Shown here in pieces: positions 35,787 through 44,748 of a DNA stretch of 64,000 bases (within the stretch, counting starts at the first letter, position 1; each line of letters opens with the position of its first letter). Source of the stretch: Bosea sp. NBC_00550 (GTDB lineage Bacteria > Pseudomonadota > Alphaproteobacteria > Rhizobiales > Beijerinckiaceae); NCBI RefSeq assembly GCF_026020075.1, contig NZ_CP102772.1:5233501-5297500 (forward strand), written 5' to 3'. The notes below the pieces were generated by a model. The model did not search any database and was not told where the DNA came from. It saw only the letters and a list, made by a program, of their open reading frames with translations. A program made the position numbers and the translations under genes.

Positions 35787-36868
35787 GCCTCCCGGCTTTC
35801 GAAGTCGATGCGGGGATCGACCCAGCTATAGGTCAGGTCGGTGATCAGGTGCACGACGAGGCCGATCAGCGAGAAGATGTAGAGATTGGCGAAGACGACG
35901 GGATAGTCGCGGTTGACGATCGCCTCGAAGGAGAGAAGCCCGAGCCCGTCGAGCGAGAAGATCGTCTCGATCAGCAGCGAGCCAGCGAAGAGCGCGTGCA
36001 CGAAGGCGCCGGGGAAGCCGGCGATGACGATCAGCATGGCATTGCGGAAGACATGGCCGTAGAGCACGCCGCGTTCCGACAGCCCCTTCATCCGCGCGGT
36101 CAGCACGTACTGCTTCCGGATCTCGTCGAGGAACGAGTTCTTCGTCAACAGCGTCGAGGTGGCGAAGGCGCCGAGCGCCATGGCCAGCACCGGCAGCGTG
36201 ATGTGCCAGAGATAGTCCTTCGCCTTGCCGAAGAGGCTGAGCTCGGACCAGTTGTCCGAGGTCAGGCCCCTGAGCGGAAAGATCTGCCAGAAGGAGCCGC
36301 CGGCGAAGAGCACGATCAGCAGGATGGCGAAGAGGAAGCTCGGGATCGCGTATCCGACGATGACGACGGCGCTCGTCCAGGTGTCGAAGCGCGAGCCCTC
36401 CTTCACCGCCTTGCGGATGCCGAGCGGGATGGAGATGGCGTAGGAGATCAGCGTCATCCACAGGCCGAGCGTGATCGAGACCGGCAGCTTCTCCTTGATG
36501 AGCTGCAGCACCGGCGCATCGCGGAAATAGCTGCGGCCGAAATCGAAGCGGGCGTAATCGCCGAGCATTTTCAGGAAGCGCTCATGCGCCGGCTTGTCGA
36601 AGCCGAACTGCTTCTCCAGCTCCTTGATGAAGGCGGGATCGAGCCCCTGCGCGCCGCGATAGGCGGAGGCCTCGCCCTGCGCCCCGGCATCGCCCATCTG
36701 GCCGCCGCCGACGCGGTCGGACGCGCCGCTGTTCGGGTTCTGGAGCTGCGAGATCACGCGCTCGACCGGGCCGCCCGGCGCGAACTGCACGATGACGAAG
36801 GAGACGAGCAGGATGCCGAACAGCGTCGGCACCATGAGCGCGAGGCGCCGGGCGATATAGCTCAGCAT
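35783..36868 (-). CDS. yejB: Microcin C/peptide ABC transporter permease YejB
   Basis: This 361-residue permease has the DppB-type N-terminal helix ([20 protein letters not shown]) and the [11 protein letters not shown] loop. It also has the Gly-rich insertion ([14 protein letters not shown]) characteristic of YejB. The permease domain follows, ending with [13 protein letters not shown]. It forms the membrane channel with YejE. A 150-base palindromic repeat separates it from yejA, whereas the joints to yejE and yejF overlap. Confidence 0.95.
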   Translation of the reverse strand: MLSYIARRLALMVPTLFGILLVSFVIVQFAPGGPVERVISQLQNPNSGASDRVGGGQMGDAGAQGEASAYRGAQGLDPAFIKELEKQFGFDKPAHERFLKMLGDYARFDFGRSYFRDAPVLQLIKEKLPVSITLGLWMTLISYAISIPLGIRKAVKEGSRFDTWTSAVVIVGYAIPSFLFAILLIVLFAGGSFWQIFPLRGLTSDNWSELSLFGKAKDYLWHITLPVLAMALGAFATSTLLTKNSFLDEIRKQYVLTARMKGLSERGVLYGHVFRNAMLIVIAGFPGAFVHALFAGSLLIETIFSLDGLGLLSFEAIVNRDYPVVFANLYIFSLIGLVVHLITDLTYSWVDPRIDFESREA

Positions 36869-36876
36869 GGGGCTCC

Positions 36877-37026
36877 GCCGTCATTCCGGGGCAGGCCGCA
36901 GGCCTGAGCCCGGAATCCAGAACCGATACCCTTCATCAAGAAGCAGAAACCGTTTGCGCCCCGTCGATCAGTGACATTGGTTCTGGGTTCCGGGCTCTTC
37001 GCTTCGCGAAGCCCCGGAATGACGGC
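36877..37026. repeat. Palindromic intergenic repeat (CGTCATYCCGG family), copy 4, within the yej operon
   Basis: Exact 16-base arms lie at 36877-36892 and 37011-37026 (GCCGTCATTCCGGGGC and its inverse). It occupies most of the 172-base yejA-yejB gap. As mRNA it would form a strong structure between the binding-protein and permease genes. Confidence 0.85.
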
Positions 37027-37040
37027 GAGTGTCCGCACCA

Positions 37041-38909
37041 TCACGCCTTTCCGATCCGCTTGGCCTTCTCGGCGTCGTACCACCAGATCGCGGGAGCGCC
37101 GGAGGAGAATTTCGGCTTGGTCTGCGGCCGGTCGTACATGTCCCAATAGGCCAGCCATTCCTCGTCGTTCCACCACATCGGAATCCAGTAGCGCCCGGCG
37201 CGAAGCAGTCTGTCGAGGCATTTCGCGGCGACGACGACCTCGGCATAGCTGTGCGCCTGGCCGATCCTCTCGATCATCGCGTCGATGGCGGGGCTGGAGA
37301 TGCCGGCGGCATTGCGCGACCCCCTCGTCTTGGCCGCTTCCGAACCGAACACGACGCGTAGCGTGTCGCTGGGGATCGCGCTGCCCGAGAGCGCGCGGCT
37401 GATGATGTCGAAGTCGAACTCGTCGATTCGGCGCTGATACTGGGCGGGGTCGACGAGGCGCGAGGTCGCGTTGATGCCGAGGCGCTTGAGATTGGCCTGG
37501 AAGGGCTGCGTGTGCGGCTGCAGGGCCGGGTTGGAATCGAGGAACTCGATCTCGAAGGGCTGGCCGTTCGGCAGCTTCAGCACATTGCCGTCGCGCTTGC
37601 AGCCGGCGGCACGCAGCATCTCGTCGGCCTTGCGCAGCAGGTTGCGGTCGCTGCCCGAGCCGTCCGAGACCGGCGGCAGGAAGGGCTCGCCGAAGACCTC
37701 GTCCGGCACCTTGCCGCGGAAGGGCTCCAGCAGGGCCAGCTCCTCCGGCGAGGGCTTGCCGACCGCCTTGGAATCAGAGTTCTCGAAATAGGACGTCATG
37801 CGCTCATAGGAGCCGAACATGATGGTCTTGCGCGTCCATTCGAAGTCGAACGCGAGCCCCAGCGCCTCGCGAATGCGCGGATCGGCGAATTTCTCGCGCC
37901 GGGTGTTGTAGATCCAGCCCTGCGAACCGACCGGCTCGGTCTTCGGCAGCGCCTCCTTCTTGACCTTGCCCTCGTGCAGCGCCGGGAAATCATAGCCCGT
38001 CGCCCAGATGCGGGAGGTGAACTCTTCCTGGAAAGTGATGACGCCGCTCTTGAACGCCTCGAACGCCACCTGCCGGTCGCGGAAATACTCCCAGCGCACC
38101 CGGTCGAAATTATTGGTGCCGACGTTCACCGGCAGGTCCTTGCCCCAATAGTCCGGCACCCGCTCGAACTCGATGAAGCGGCCCTGCTCGAAGCGCCCGA
38201 CCTTGTAGGCGCCCGAACCCAGCGGCGGTTCCAGCGTCGAGGCGCTGAAATCCCGCGTCGACCAGTATTTCTCCGAGAACACCGGCAGGCCGGCGACGAC
38301 GAGATGGAGGTCGCGGCTACGCTTGGCTGAGAGCTTCACCACGAGAATGTCGTCGCTCTCGGCCTCGGACGAGACGAGCTCGTTCAGGATCAGCCGGAAG
38401 GAGGGATGGCCCTTCGCCTTCAGGATGTTCATCGAGAAGGCGGCGTCTCGTGCCGTCACCCGCGCGCCGTCATGGAAGCGCGCTTCGGGCCGCAGGCGGA
38501 AGCGATAGGTCAGCTTGTCCGGCGAGACTGCGACGCTCTTCGCCAGCAGCCCGTAGAGGGAGCCCGGCTCGTCGCCGGAACCGGCCATCAGGCTGTCGAA
38601 GCAGGCATCCATGCCGGCCGCGCCATCGCCCTGGAGCACGAAGGTGTTAAGCGTGTTGAAGGTGTCGAAGCTCTGGTTGCCGCCGGCCCGCTTGATCTGG
38701 ACCGTCAGCAGGCCGCCTTTCGGGGCCTTGGGGTTCACATAGGCGAAATGCGGAAAGTCCGGCGGCAGTGCGAGTTCGCCGAAGGTCGAGAGCCCATGCG
38801 ACTCGGCATCCTGCGCCAGCGCCGCTCCGGGAAGGCCGGGCAGGGCTCCCGCGACAGTCGCGGCACCTGCGGCTTCCAGCAACCTGCGGCGTGTGATGCG
38901 CATCGCCAT
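37041..38909 (-). CDS. yejA: Peptide/microcin C-type ABC transporter substrate-binding protein YejA
   Basis: This 622-residue periplasmic binding protein belongs to SBP family 5. The N-terminus has a twin-arginine style leader (RITRRRLLEAAG, then a hydrophobic core and AALAQD). Characteristic YejA stretches include HGLSTFGELALPPDFPHF, YVNPKAPKGG and QSFDTFNTLNTFVLQGD. It delivers peptides to YejBEF. It is the first gene of yejABEF-deoB and begins downstream of a terminator that ends the cytochrome gene. Confidence 0.95.
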   Translation of the reverse strand: MAMRITRRRLLEAAGAATVAGALPGLPGAALAQDAESHGLSTFGELALPPDFPHFAYVNPKAPKGGLLTVQIKRAGGNQSFDTFNTLNTFVLQGDGAAGMDACFDSLMAGSGDEPGSLYGLLAKSVAVSPDKLTYRFRLRPEARFHDGARVTARDAAFSMNILKAKGHPSFRLILNELVSSEAESDDILVVKLSAKRSRDLHLVVAGLPVFSEKYWSTRDFSASTLEPPLGSGAYKVGRFEQGRFIEFERVPDYWGKDLPVNVGTNNFDRVRWEYFRDRQVAFEAFKSGVITFQEEFTSRIWATGYDFPALHEGKVKKEALPKTEPVGSQGWIYNTRREKFADPRIREALGLAFDFEWTRKTIMFGSYERMTSYFENSDSKAVGKPSPEELALLEPFRGKVPDEVFGEPFLPPVSDGSGSDRNLLRKADEMLRAAGCKRDGNVLKLPNGQPFEIEFLDSNPALQPHTQPFQANLKRLGINATSRLVDPAQYQRRIDEFDFDIISRALSGSAIPSDTLRVVFGSEAAKTRGSRNAAGISSPAIDAMIERIGQAHSYAEVVVAAKCLDRLLRAGRYWIPMWWNDEEWLAYWDMYDRPQTKPKFSSGAPAIWWYDAEKAKRIGKA

Positions 38910-39040
38910 CGTTTCGCGTCTCCCGTCTGATTCGCAGCCTTCCTATCTCGCCCGCGCGGCTGGATACGGCAATGGCCGGCAAGGATGGGCAAGGATCGGA
39001 TTGTGCGGGCAAGCCGAAGGCGGGAGCAAGGCGTGGCCAA

Positions 39041-39067
39041 ACAAAAAGCCGGGCAAAAGCCCGGCTT
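39041..39067 (-). terminator. Rho-independent terminator of the cytochrome c gene
   Basis: Read on the minus strand, AAGCCGGGC and GCCCGGCTT pair over 9 bases around TTTT and run into CTTTTTGTTT. It lies 33 bases after the cytochrome stop. The T-run exists only in the minus direction. Confidence 0.9.
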
Positions 39068-39099
39068 GTCAGCAGCGAATGGTCGCAGTGCCCGGCCGC

Positions 39100-39642
39100 T
39101 CAGGGCTTCGGCAGCGGCTTCGGCGCGTCCGCCAGAGTGTTGAGATAGGCGACCACGTCGGCGCGGGTCTCGGGCTTGCTGATGCCGGCGAAGGCCATCG
39201 CGGTGCCGGGCACATAGGCCTTCGGGTTCTTCAGGAAGTGGTCGAGAGCGTCGGCGTCCCAGCTCTTGTCGTTGCGGCCCTTCATCGCGGCCGAATAGCC
39301 GAAGCCCGCGACCGAGCCTTCGCTGCGGCCATAAACGTCGAAGAGATGCGGGCCGACCTTGTTGGCGCCCCCCTTCTCGAAGGTATGGCAGGCCTTGCAG
39401 GCGCCGGTGGCCTTCTCGCCCTTGGCCGGGTCGGCCTTGGCGAGGCGCACCGCGATCGGCTCCTCGGCTGCAGCCGCAGCGGCGCCACCGCCTGCGGCGG
39501 CCGGCTCTTCGCTCGGCAGATCGAAGCCGGTCACGGCAGGCTTCTTCGGCGCGAAGACGATGCCCGCCGCCATGTTGAGGCTCATCACGACAAGCAGCGT
39601 GGAGAGAACCGCGCCGGCGATCTTGTTGGCTTCGATATTCAT
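39100..39642 (-). CDS. Membrane-anchored class I cytochrome c (CycM-type)
   Basis: This 180-residue protein has an uncleaved N-terminal anchor (about 8-31) and an Ala/Pro-rich linker. The class I cytochrome c domain (about 68-175) has the haem motif CKACH, the PHLFDVYGR segment and the axial Met in GTAMAFAG. Such cytochromes carry electrons from the bc1 complex to terminal oxidases at the periplasmic face. It is monocistronic, with its own terminator, and divergent from kdsB. Confidence 0.92.
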   Translation of the reverse strand: MNIEANKIAGAVLSTLLVVMSLNMAAGIVFAPKKPAVTGFDLPSEEPAAAGGGAAAAAAEEPIAVRLAKADPAKGEKATGACKACHTFEKGGANKVGPHLFDVYGRSEGSVAGFGYSAAMKGRNDKSWDADALDHFLKNPKAYVPGTAMAFAGISKPETRADVVAYLNTLADAPKPLPKP

Positions 39643-39845
39643 CGTATCCGAACCTTGGTGCCCTCCGCGGCCGAAGCCCGGGAGACGAGATAGCGCATAG
39701 CCGAAGTCTCGAAAGCCTCCAGCCTCCGCCGTTGCTTAACCGCTTTGCGCGCTTCATTGCAACTCGTATAAGCACGCTCCGCTTTGAGACTTTTTGACGC
39801 CGCCCGCCGCGATCTGCGGCCCTCCAGCCGAGCCCACCCGGAAAC

Positions 39846-40580
39846 ATGTCGAATCCGCTGATCCTGATCCCCGCCCGCATGCAGGCGACGCGCCTGCCCG
39901 GCAAGCCGCTCGCCGACATCAACGGCGAGCCGATGATCGTGCATGTCTGGCGCCGGGCCGTCGAAGCTGGCGTGGGAGATGTCGCGGTGGCGACCGACAC
40001 GCCTGAGATCGCCGCCGCCATCGAGGCGGCCGGCGGCAAGGCGGTGATGACCAGCGCCGACCACCAGACGGGTTCGGACCGCATCAAGGAAGCCGCCGAC
40101 ATCCTGGACCCGCAGCGGCGCTACGACATCATCGTCAACGTCCAGGGCGATTTCCCGACGCTGGAGCCGTCTGCGATCGCCGCCGCGGTGAAGCCGCTTG
40201 CCGATCCGGCTGTGGATATCGCGACGCTTGCAGGCGTGATCACCGACGAGGAGGAGAAGACGGCGCCGAGCGTCGTGAAGCTCATCGGCAGCGAGATCGC
40301 TCCCGGCCATATGCGTGCGCTTTACTTTACGCGCGCGACCGCGCCGGCGGGCGAGGGGCCGCTCTACCATCATGTCGGTCTCTATGCCTATCGCCGCGCC
40401 GCGCTCGACCGCTTCGTCAGCCTGCCGCAGTCGCCGCTCGAGCTGCGCGAGAAGCTTGAACAGCTGCGCGCGCTCGAAGACGGCATGCGCATCGACGTCA
40501 TGGTCATCGACCACGTGCCGCGTGGCGTCGATACACCGCCCGATCTCGATCGCGCCCGCGCGATCCTGAAGTCCCGTTGA
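39846..40580 (+). CDS. kdsB: 3-deoxy-manno-octulosonate cytidylyltransferase
   Basis: This 244-residue cytoplasmic enzyme makes CMP-Kdo from CTP and Kdo for lipopolysaccharide inner core synthesis. Motifs are [19 protein letters not shown], the DHQTGSDRI segment, VNVQGDFP (metal-binding Asp) and the C-terminal [10 protein letters not shown]. It starts a short plus-strand unit with pheA 16 bases behind, an association common in alphaproteobacteria. Confidence 0.96.
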   Translation: MSNPLILIPARMQATRLPGKPLADINGEPMIVHVWRRAVEAGVGDVAVATDTPEIAAAIEAAGGKAVMTSADHQTGSDRIKEAADILDPQRRYDIIVNVQGDFPTLEPSAIAAAVKPLADPAVDIATLAGVITDEEEKTAPSVVKLIGSEIAPGHMRALYFTRATAPAGEGPLYHHVGLYAYRRAALDRFVSLPQSPLELREKLEQLRALEDGMRIDVMVIDHVPRGVDTPPDLDRARAILKSR

Positions 40581-40596
40581 GGAGCCTGAGCGTCCA

Positions 40597-41451
40597 ATGT
40601 CCTTCGTCGTATCCTACCAGGGTGAGCCCGGAGCCTTCTCTTCCCAGGCGGCTCTCCAGGTGTTTCCGGACTGTGAGCTCCTGCCCTGCGCCACCTTCGA
40701 GGATGCGCTCGCCGCGGTCAGCGACGGCAAGGCGCGCTATGGCATGATCCCGATCGACAATTCGATCGCCGGCCGCGTCGCCGACATCCACCATCTGCTG
40801 CCGCGCTCGGGCCTGCACATCATCGGCGAGCATTTCCTGCCGATCCGCTTTCACCTGATGGGCGTTCCGGGCGCGACGCTGGCGACGATCCAGACGGTGC
40901 AGAGCCATATCCACGCGCTCGGCCAGTGCCGGAAGATCATCCGCAAGCTGGGCCTCAAGGCCGAGGTCGCGGCCGATACGGCCGGCTCCGCCCGCCAGGT
41001 CGCGGAAGCTGGCGACGTCACCCGCGCGGCGATCGCCCCGCGCATCGCGGCGGAGGTCTACGGGCTCGATATCCTGATGGAGGACATCGAGGACGAGAAG
41101 CACAACACCACTCGCTTCGTCGTGCTCTCGAAATATCCGGAATATGCCCGCCAGGGCGTCGGCAAGACGGTGACGACGCTGATGTTCCGCGTCCGCAACA
41201 TTCCCGCCGCCCTCTACAAGGCGATGGGCGGTTTCGCCACCAACGGCGTCAATATGACGAAGCTGGAAAGCTACATGGTCGACGGCCTTTTCGCCGCGAC
41301 CATGTTCTATGCCGATGTCGAGGGGCATCCCGACGATCCGGCGCTCCGGCGCGCGCTCGATGAGCTCTCCTACTTCTCCAAGGAGATGAAGATCATGGGC
41401 GTCTATCCCGCCAACGAGTTCCGCTCGACGATCGAGGAAGCCGCCGAGTAA
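40597..41451 (+). CDS. pheA: Prephenate dehydratase
   Basis: This 284-residue monofunctional enzyme converts prephenate to phenylpyruvate for phenylalanine synthesis. The catalytic domain (1 to about 185) has YQGEPGAFS, IPIDNSIAGRV and the essential TRF in HNTTRFVVL. The C-terminal ACT domain (about 195-275) provides Phe feedback, but the common ESRP motif reads LESYMVDG. It has no chorismate mutase part. It is cotranscribed with kdsB. Confidence 0.96.
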   Translation: MSFVVSYQGEPGAFSSQAALQVFPDCELLPCATFEDALAAVSDGKARYGMIPIDNSIAGRVADIHHLLPRSGLHIIGEHFLPIRFHLMGVPGATLATIQTVQSHIHALGQCRKIIRKLGLKAEVAADTAGSARQVAEAGDVTRAAIAPRIAAEVYGLDILMEDIEDEKHNTTRFVVLSKYPEYARQGVGKTVTTLMFRVRNIPAALYKAMGGFATNGVNMTKLESYMVDGLFAATMFYADVEGHPDDPALRRALDELSYFSKEMKIMGVYPANEFRSTIEEAAE

Positions 41452-41493
41452 GGCGCTGCCGACGGGTTGCCAGGCCGCGGCGGCGCCCGCCGA

Positions 41494-41733
41494 TCAGCGG
41501 GCGAGGCCGTCCTCGATCGCCGCACGCGCGGCAATGAAGGCGGCCGCATGTTCCGGTGTGGCGCCTTGCTGCTGTTCGAGCAGGAGCAGCGCCGTCTCGT
41601 AGATCTCCCGGATATCCGCCGGCGTCAGCACGCGCTTGTGGAGAAGGCAGCGCAGCAGTGCCGCCGTGGTGGTCGAGGCGACGAGATGGCCGGCCGCCAT
41701 CCCGTCCGCGGAAGTCTGGCGCATGGCCATCAC
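41494..41733 (-). CDS. Small hypothetical protein downstream of the mini-HTH gene
   Basis: This protein has 79 residues (GTG 41733, or ATG 41730) and is predicted all-helical, with LHKRVLTPADIREIYETALLLLEQQQG. There is no recognised domain and no membrane segment. It overlaps the stop of the upstream HTH gene (GTGA), so the pair is cotranslated. It may bind or modulate the HTH protein, but that is inference from coupling only. It faces pheA. Confidence 0.65.
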   Translation of the reverse strand: MMAMRQTSADGMAAGHLVASTTTAALLRCLLHKRVLTPADIREIYETALLLLEQQQGATPEHAAAFIAARAAIEDGLAR

Positions 41734-41957
41734 TGCCCCGACGTCTGGAGCGCTTCGGGCACGTCATAGCCCTCGGCCGTATAGCTGTTGATCTTGTTGC
41801 GCAGCGTGCGGATGGCGATGCCGAGCAGACCGGCGGCATGAGTACGGTTGCCACCGGTTTCGCGCAGCGTGGCGAGAATCAGATCACGTTCGACGTCGGC
41901 GACAGGCAGGCCGACGAGTTGCTCCACGATAGCCTGTTCAGGATCGAGGTTATGCAT
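41730..41957 (-). CDS. Stand-alone FlbD/Fis-type helix-turn-helix protein
   Basis: This protein has 75 residues from ATG 41957 with AAAGGA upstream; the frame is open to 42041 without support. Almost the whole protein is the DNA-binding HTH found at the C-terminus of sigma54 activators, especially FlbD: VADVERDLILATL, GGNRTHAAGLLGI and RTLRNKINSY. Receiver and AAA+ domains are absent. It could bind FlbD/NtrC-like sites as a competitor or nucleoid-type factor. It is coupled to the 79-residue protein gene. Confidence 0.8.
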   Translation of the reverse strand: MHNLDPEQAIVEQLVGLPVADVERDLILATLRETGGNRTHAAGLLGIAIRTLRNKINSYTAEGYDVPEALQTSGQ

Positions 41958-42120
41958 GGTCGCGGTCCTTTCCGAGCCCCCCGGAAGCCCTATCGACCAT
42001 GCAAGGGGGCGCCCTTGATGGTTAAGGAGTCGTAAAGACAAGGTGCCTAAGAGCCGGCGTGGTCGCCGAAGCGTCCGCTTCGCTCGTCGCGCCCGGCGTC
42101 AAATCCGCCTGAAACCGGCC

Positions 42121-42525
42121 TTACCAGGGGCGTGGCCCCTCCATCGTCGAGACATGGGCCGAGACGACTTTCCAGCCCTGATCGGGGAAGCGCACCCAGG
42201 TCTGGCTCTGGCGGCCGACCACCTCGCGCCCGCGCACCTTGAATTCGAGGTTCACCGTGGCAAGGTCGCGGCCGAGCGTCAGGATCTCCAGCCGAATCCG
42301 CTTCTCCTTGATGCCCGGCCCCGGCGGACGGGCGACGCGATGGGCATGGATTTCGGAGAAGCCGTAGCCGTTCTCTCCCAGCGCATAGCGGATCGTGTGC
42401 GGGCTGTTCCAGAAGGACGCGTCGAGTACATCGACGTCCTTGTCGACCAGCGCCTGCTCGTAGCGCTCGAACAGGGCGCTGATCTCGGCGACGATTTCGG
42501 GCAGGTTCGGGGTCAAGTCGGTCAC
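42121..42525 (-). CDS. AtzH/HpxZ-like protein (DUF3225)
   Basis: This 134-residue protein has the SnoaL/NTF2-like cone fold of the AtzH/HpxZ group, seen in ALFERYEQALVDKDVDVLDASFW, YALGENGYGFSEIHAHR and VVSAHVSTME. Family members accompany amidases in oxalurate, cyanurate or biuret-type degradation. It starts at GTG, overlapping the stop of the amidase gene (GTGA). It is probably an accessory enzyme or stabiliser of that amidase. Confidence 0.87.
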   Translation of the reverse strand: MTDLTPNLPEIVAEISALFERYEQALVDKDVDVLDASFWNSPHTIRYALGENGYGFSEIHAHRVARPPGPGIKEKRIRLEILTLGRDLATVNLEFKVRGREVVGRQSQTWVRFPDQGWKVVSAHVSTMEGPRPW

Positions 42526-43694
42526 GCGATAGCTTCCATGGCTTGGGCGACGGCGATCAGGCTGGCGTCGGTGCCGCGCCCGCCGATGATCGAGAGGCCG
42601 ACCGGCGCGCCGTCGATCGTCGCGCCGGGCAGGCTAACCTGCGGCGAGCCGGTCAGGCCGCCTTGGGCGCAAAGGCAGGTGATGCGGTCTCGCATCGGCT
42701 GCAGAACAGGCGTGGAGAGGCCGCGCAAGGGCGCGGGAAACGGCGTGGTCGGCAGGCAGAGAATGGTGCCGGGTGGCAGCAGGTGGCGAAGCCGCGCCCT
42801 TGCCTCCTCGCGCATCAGCGCCGCCCAGTTGCGCTCGCTCGCCGGAACCTGGGAGCCCGCGATCAGCCCGGCAACGACGCTGAAGGCCATGCGCGGATTG
42901 TGCTGCTCGATCCAGGGCTTGAAGGTCTGCCAGGCTTCGACCGGCTGCAGGCTGCGCTGCGCCCGCGCCCAGACCGAGAGGCCCTGCGGGGCCATGATCT
43001 CCTCGCGCCCCGGCCCGACGATCCGTTCGAGCTTCTCGACCATCGGCCGCAACGCGGCGCCGACTTCGGGATCGGCGAAGGCGAAGGCATCGACCGCGAT
43101 GAGCAGCTTCGTCGGCAGCGGCCCCGGCTTCTCGCCGAGCAAGACAGTACCGACCCGCGCGAAGGTCTCGGCGTCGCGTGCGAACCAGCCGACCGTGTCC
43201 GAGCTCGGCGCCTGCGGCATCAACCCTGTCAGATCGAGCCGGCCATGCGTCGGTCTGATGCCGTATAGGCCGCAGAAGCTCGACGGCACGCGCATGGAAC
43301 CGCCGGTATCCGTGCCCAGCGCGGTGTCGCACAAGCCCGCGGCAACGGCCGCTGCCGAGCCGGAGGACGAGCCGCCCGGCACCCGATCGGGCGCGGCGCT
43401 GTTGAGCGGCGTGCCGTCGAAGGCGTTCTCGCCGAGGATGCCCAGCGAGACCTCGTCGGTGATCGTCTTGCCGATCAGGTCGGCGCCGGCGTCGAGCAGC
43501 GTCTGCACGACCGAGGCGTGGCGCTCCGGGATGGGATTGGCCTTGGCCCAGTCATGGTTGCCGCCGCCGGTCGGCACTCCGGCCACGTCGAACAGGTCCT
43601 TGACCGCGTAGGTCAATCCCGACAGCGGACCACCGGGACGGCCGGCAAGACGGGCGCGCGGCCCGGGAACGAAGGCGTTGGCCGGGTCCGTCAT
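42522..43694 (-). CDS. Amidase-signature hydrolase
   Basis: This 390-residue amidase-signature enzyme has the Ser-cisSer-Lys triad: Lys in YAVKDLFDVAG, cis-Ser in the GGSSSGSAAAVA segment, and the nucleophile Ser in GTDTGGSMRVP. It is shorter than typical 450-500-residue members, resembling the AMI1-like subgroup. With the coupled AtzH/HpxZ-like gene it probably hydrolyses a small amide such as a ureido or carboxamide compound; the substrate is unknown. It is 54 bases downstream of nudC. Confidence 0.88.
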   Translation of the reverse strand: MTDPANAFVPGPRARLAGRPGGPLSGLTYAVKDLFDVAGVPTGGGNHDWAKANPIPERHASVVQTLLDAGADLIGKTITDEVSLGILGENAFDGTPLNSAAPDRVPGGSSSGSAAAVAAGLCDTALGTDTGGSMRVPSSFCGLYGIRPTHGRLDLTGLMPQAPSSDTVGWFARDAETFARVGTVLLGEKPGPLPTKLLIAVDAFAFADPEVGAALRPMVEKLERIVGPGREEIMAPQGLSVWARAQRSLQPVEAWQTFKPWIEQHNPRMAFSVVAGLIAGSQVPASERNWAALMREEARARLRHLLPPGTILCLPTTPFPAPLRGLSTPVLQPMRDRITCLCAQGGLTGSPQVSLPGATIDGAPVGLSIIGGRGTDASLIAVAQAMEAIA

Positions 43695-43748
43695 TCAAGG
43701 CTCCGCAAAGGCTGGTCTTCAGTGGGATGGCGCAATGCGCGGGGTGCG

Positions 43749-44705
43749 TCAGATCCGCTCGCCCTCGAGCGCCCAGGCTCGCACCAGCGTATTGGCGATG
43801 GCGATGTGCTGCGGGCATGCGAGACCGTCCGGGTGCTCGCCGTTCAGCATCTGCAGCACTTCCTCGCGCGGGAACCAGCGCCCGGCTTCCAGCTCGGTCA
43901 TGTCGAGCGTGATCTCGTCGCCGAGCGCCTCGGCGATGCAGCCGATCATGATCGAGGAGGGGAAGGGCCAGGGCTGCGAGGCGATGTAGCGGACGGCGCC
44001 GACCCTGAGGCCAGCCTCCTCCCAGCTTTCGCGCCGGACGGCGTCCTCGAGCGTCTCGCCCGGCTCGACGAAACCGGCGATGCAGGAATACATGCCCGGT
44101 GCGAAGCGGGCCTGCCGGGCCAGCAGGCAGGCATCGCCGCGCGTCACCAGCATGATCACGACGGGATCGGTGCGCGGGAAATGCATCGCGCCGCAGGCAG
44201 TGCATTCGCGCCGCCAGCCCGAGGCGCCGGCCACGGTCGGCCCGCCGCATTGCGCGCAGAAGTGGTGGCGGGCATGCCAGTCGAGCACGGCCTTGGCCTC
44301 GCCGAGCGGCCCGACCTCGTCCTCCGGCACGATGCGCTTGAGCGCGACCGAGCGCAGATCGGTCAGCAGCAGCTCGGGCCGCTCCTTCAAGGGCTCGATC
44401 AGGGCCTTGTCGAGCAGGCGGGCGAAGCGTGGCGTGCCGTCCTCGGTCATGCCGAGGAAGATTTCCTCGGCGGCAGGGCCGAGCATCTCGGTCTCGCCAT
44501 GGCTGAACCAGACCGAGAAGGCGTCGCCGTCGAGGCGCTTGAGAATCGGCGTTTCGCCGGCCACGGCCACGATGCGCGTGTCCGAACGGTGGCGGAGCGC
44601 CGTCACCGCGTCGGGCTTGCTGCGCAAATCCTCGCGCCGGTCGAGCCGGTTGATCGCGAACCCGGTCTGGGAGGAGCGTTCGCGGCGGGCGGGAGCGTCG
44701 TTCAT
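43749..44705 (-). CDS. nudC: NAD(H) pyrophosphatase, Nudix family
   Basis: This 318-residue protein has the NudC N-terminal domain, a zinc ribbon (CAQCGG and CTACG pairs, about 149-170), and a Nudix box GFVEPGETLEDAV...RESWEEAGL. It also has the diagnostic SQPWPFPSS motif of NADH pyrophosphatases. The enzyme cleaves NAD(H) to NMN(H) and AMP and can remove NAD caps from RNA. A perfect 14-base palindrome lies 5 bases before the start codon, with no clear ribosome binding site. Confidence 0.94.
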   Translation of the reverse strand: MNDAPARRERSSQTGFAINRLDRREDLRSKPDAVTALRHRSDTRIVAVAGETPILKRLDGDAFSVWFSHGETEMLGPAAEEIFLGMTEDGTPRFARLLDKALIEPLKERPELLLTDLRSVALKRIVPEDEVGPLGEAKAVLDWHARHHFCAQCGGPTVAGASGWRRECTACGAMHFPRTDPVVIMLVTRGDACLLARQARFAPGMYSCIAGFVEPGETLEDAVRRESWEEAGLRVGAVRYIASQPWPFPSSIMIGCIAEALGDEITLDMTELEAGRWFPREEVLQMLNGEHPDGLACPQHIAIANTLVRAWALEGERI

Positions 44706-44709
44706 GACT

Positions 44710-44723
44710 CGGGTCTAGACCCG
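44710..44723. promoter_or_regulatory. Perfect 14-base palindrome before nudC
   Basis: CGGGTCTAGACCCG is its own reverse complement and lies in the 43-base gap between mmsB and nudC, where the nudC ribosome binding site should be. It could be a protein-binding site, or a short RNA hairpin (5-base stem with CTAG loop) affecting nudC initiation. Confidence 0.35.
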
Positions 44724-44748
44724 CTCAGCCCCGCCGCGCAAGCGCGTC

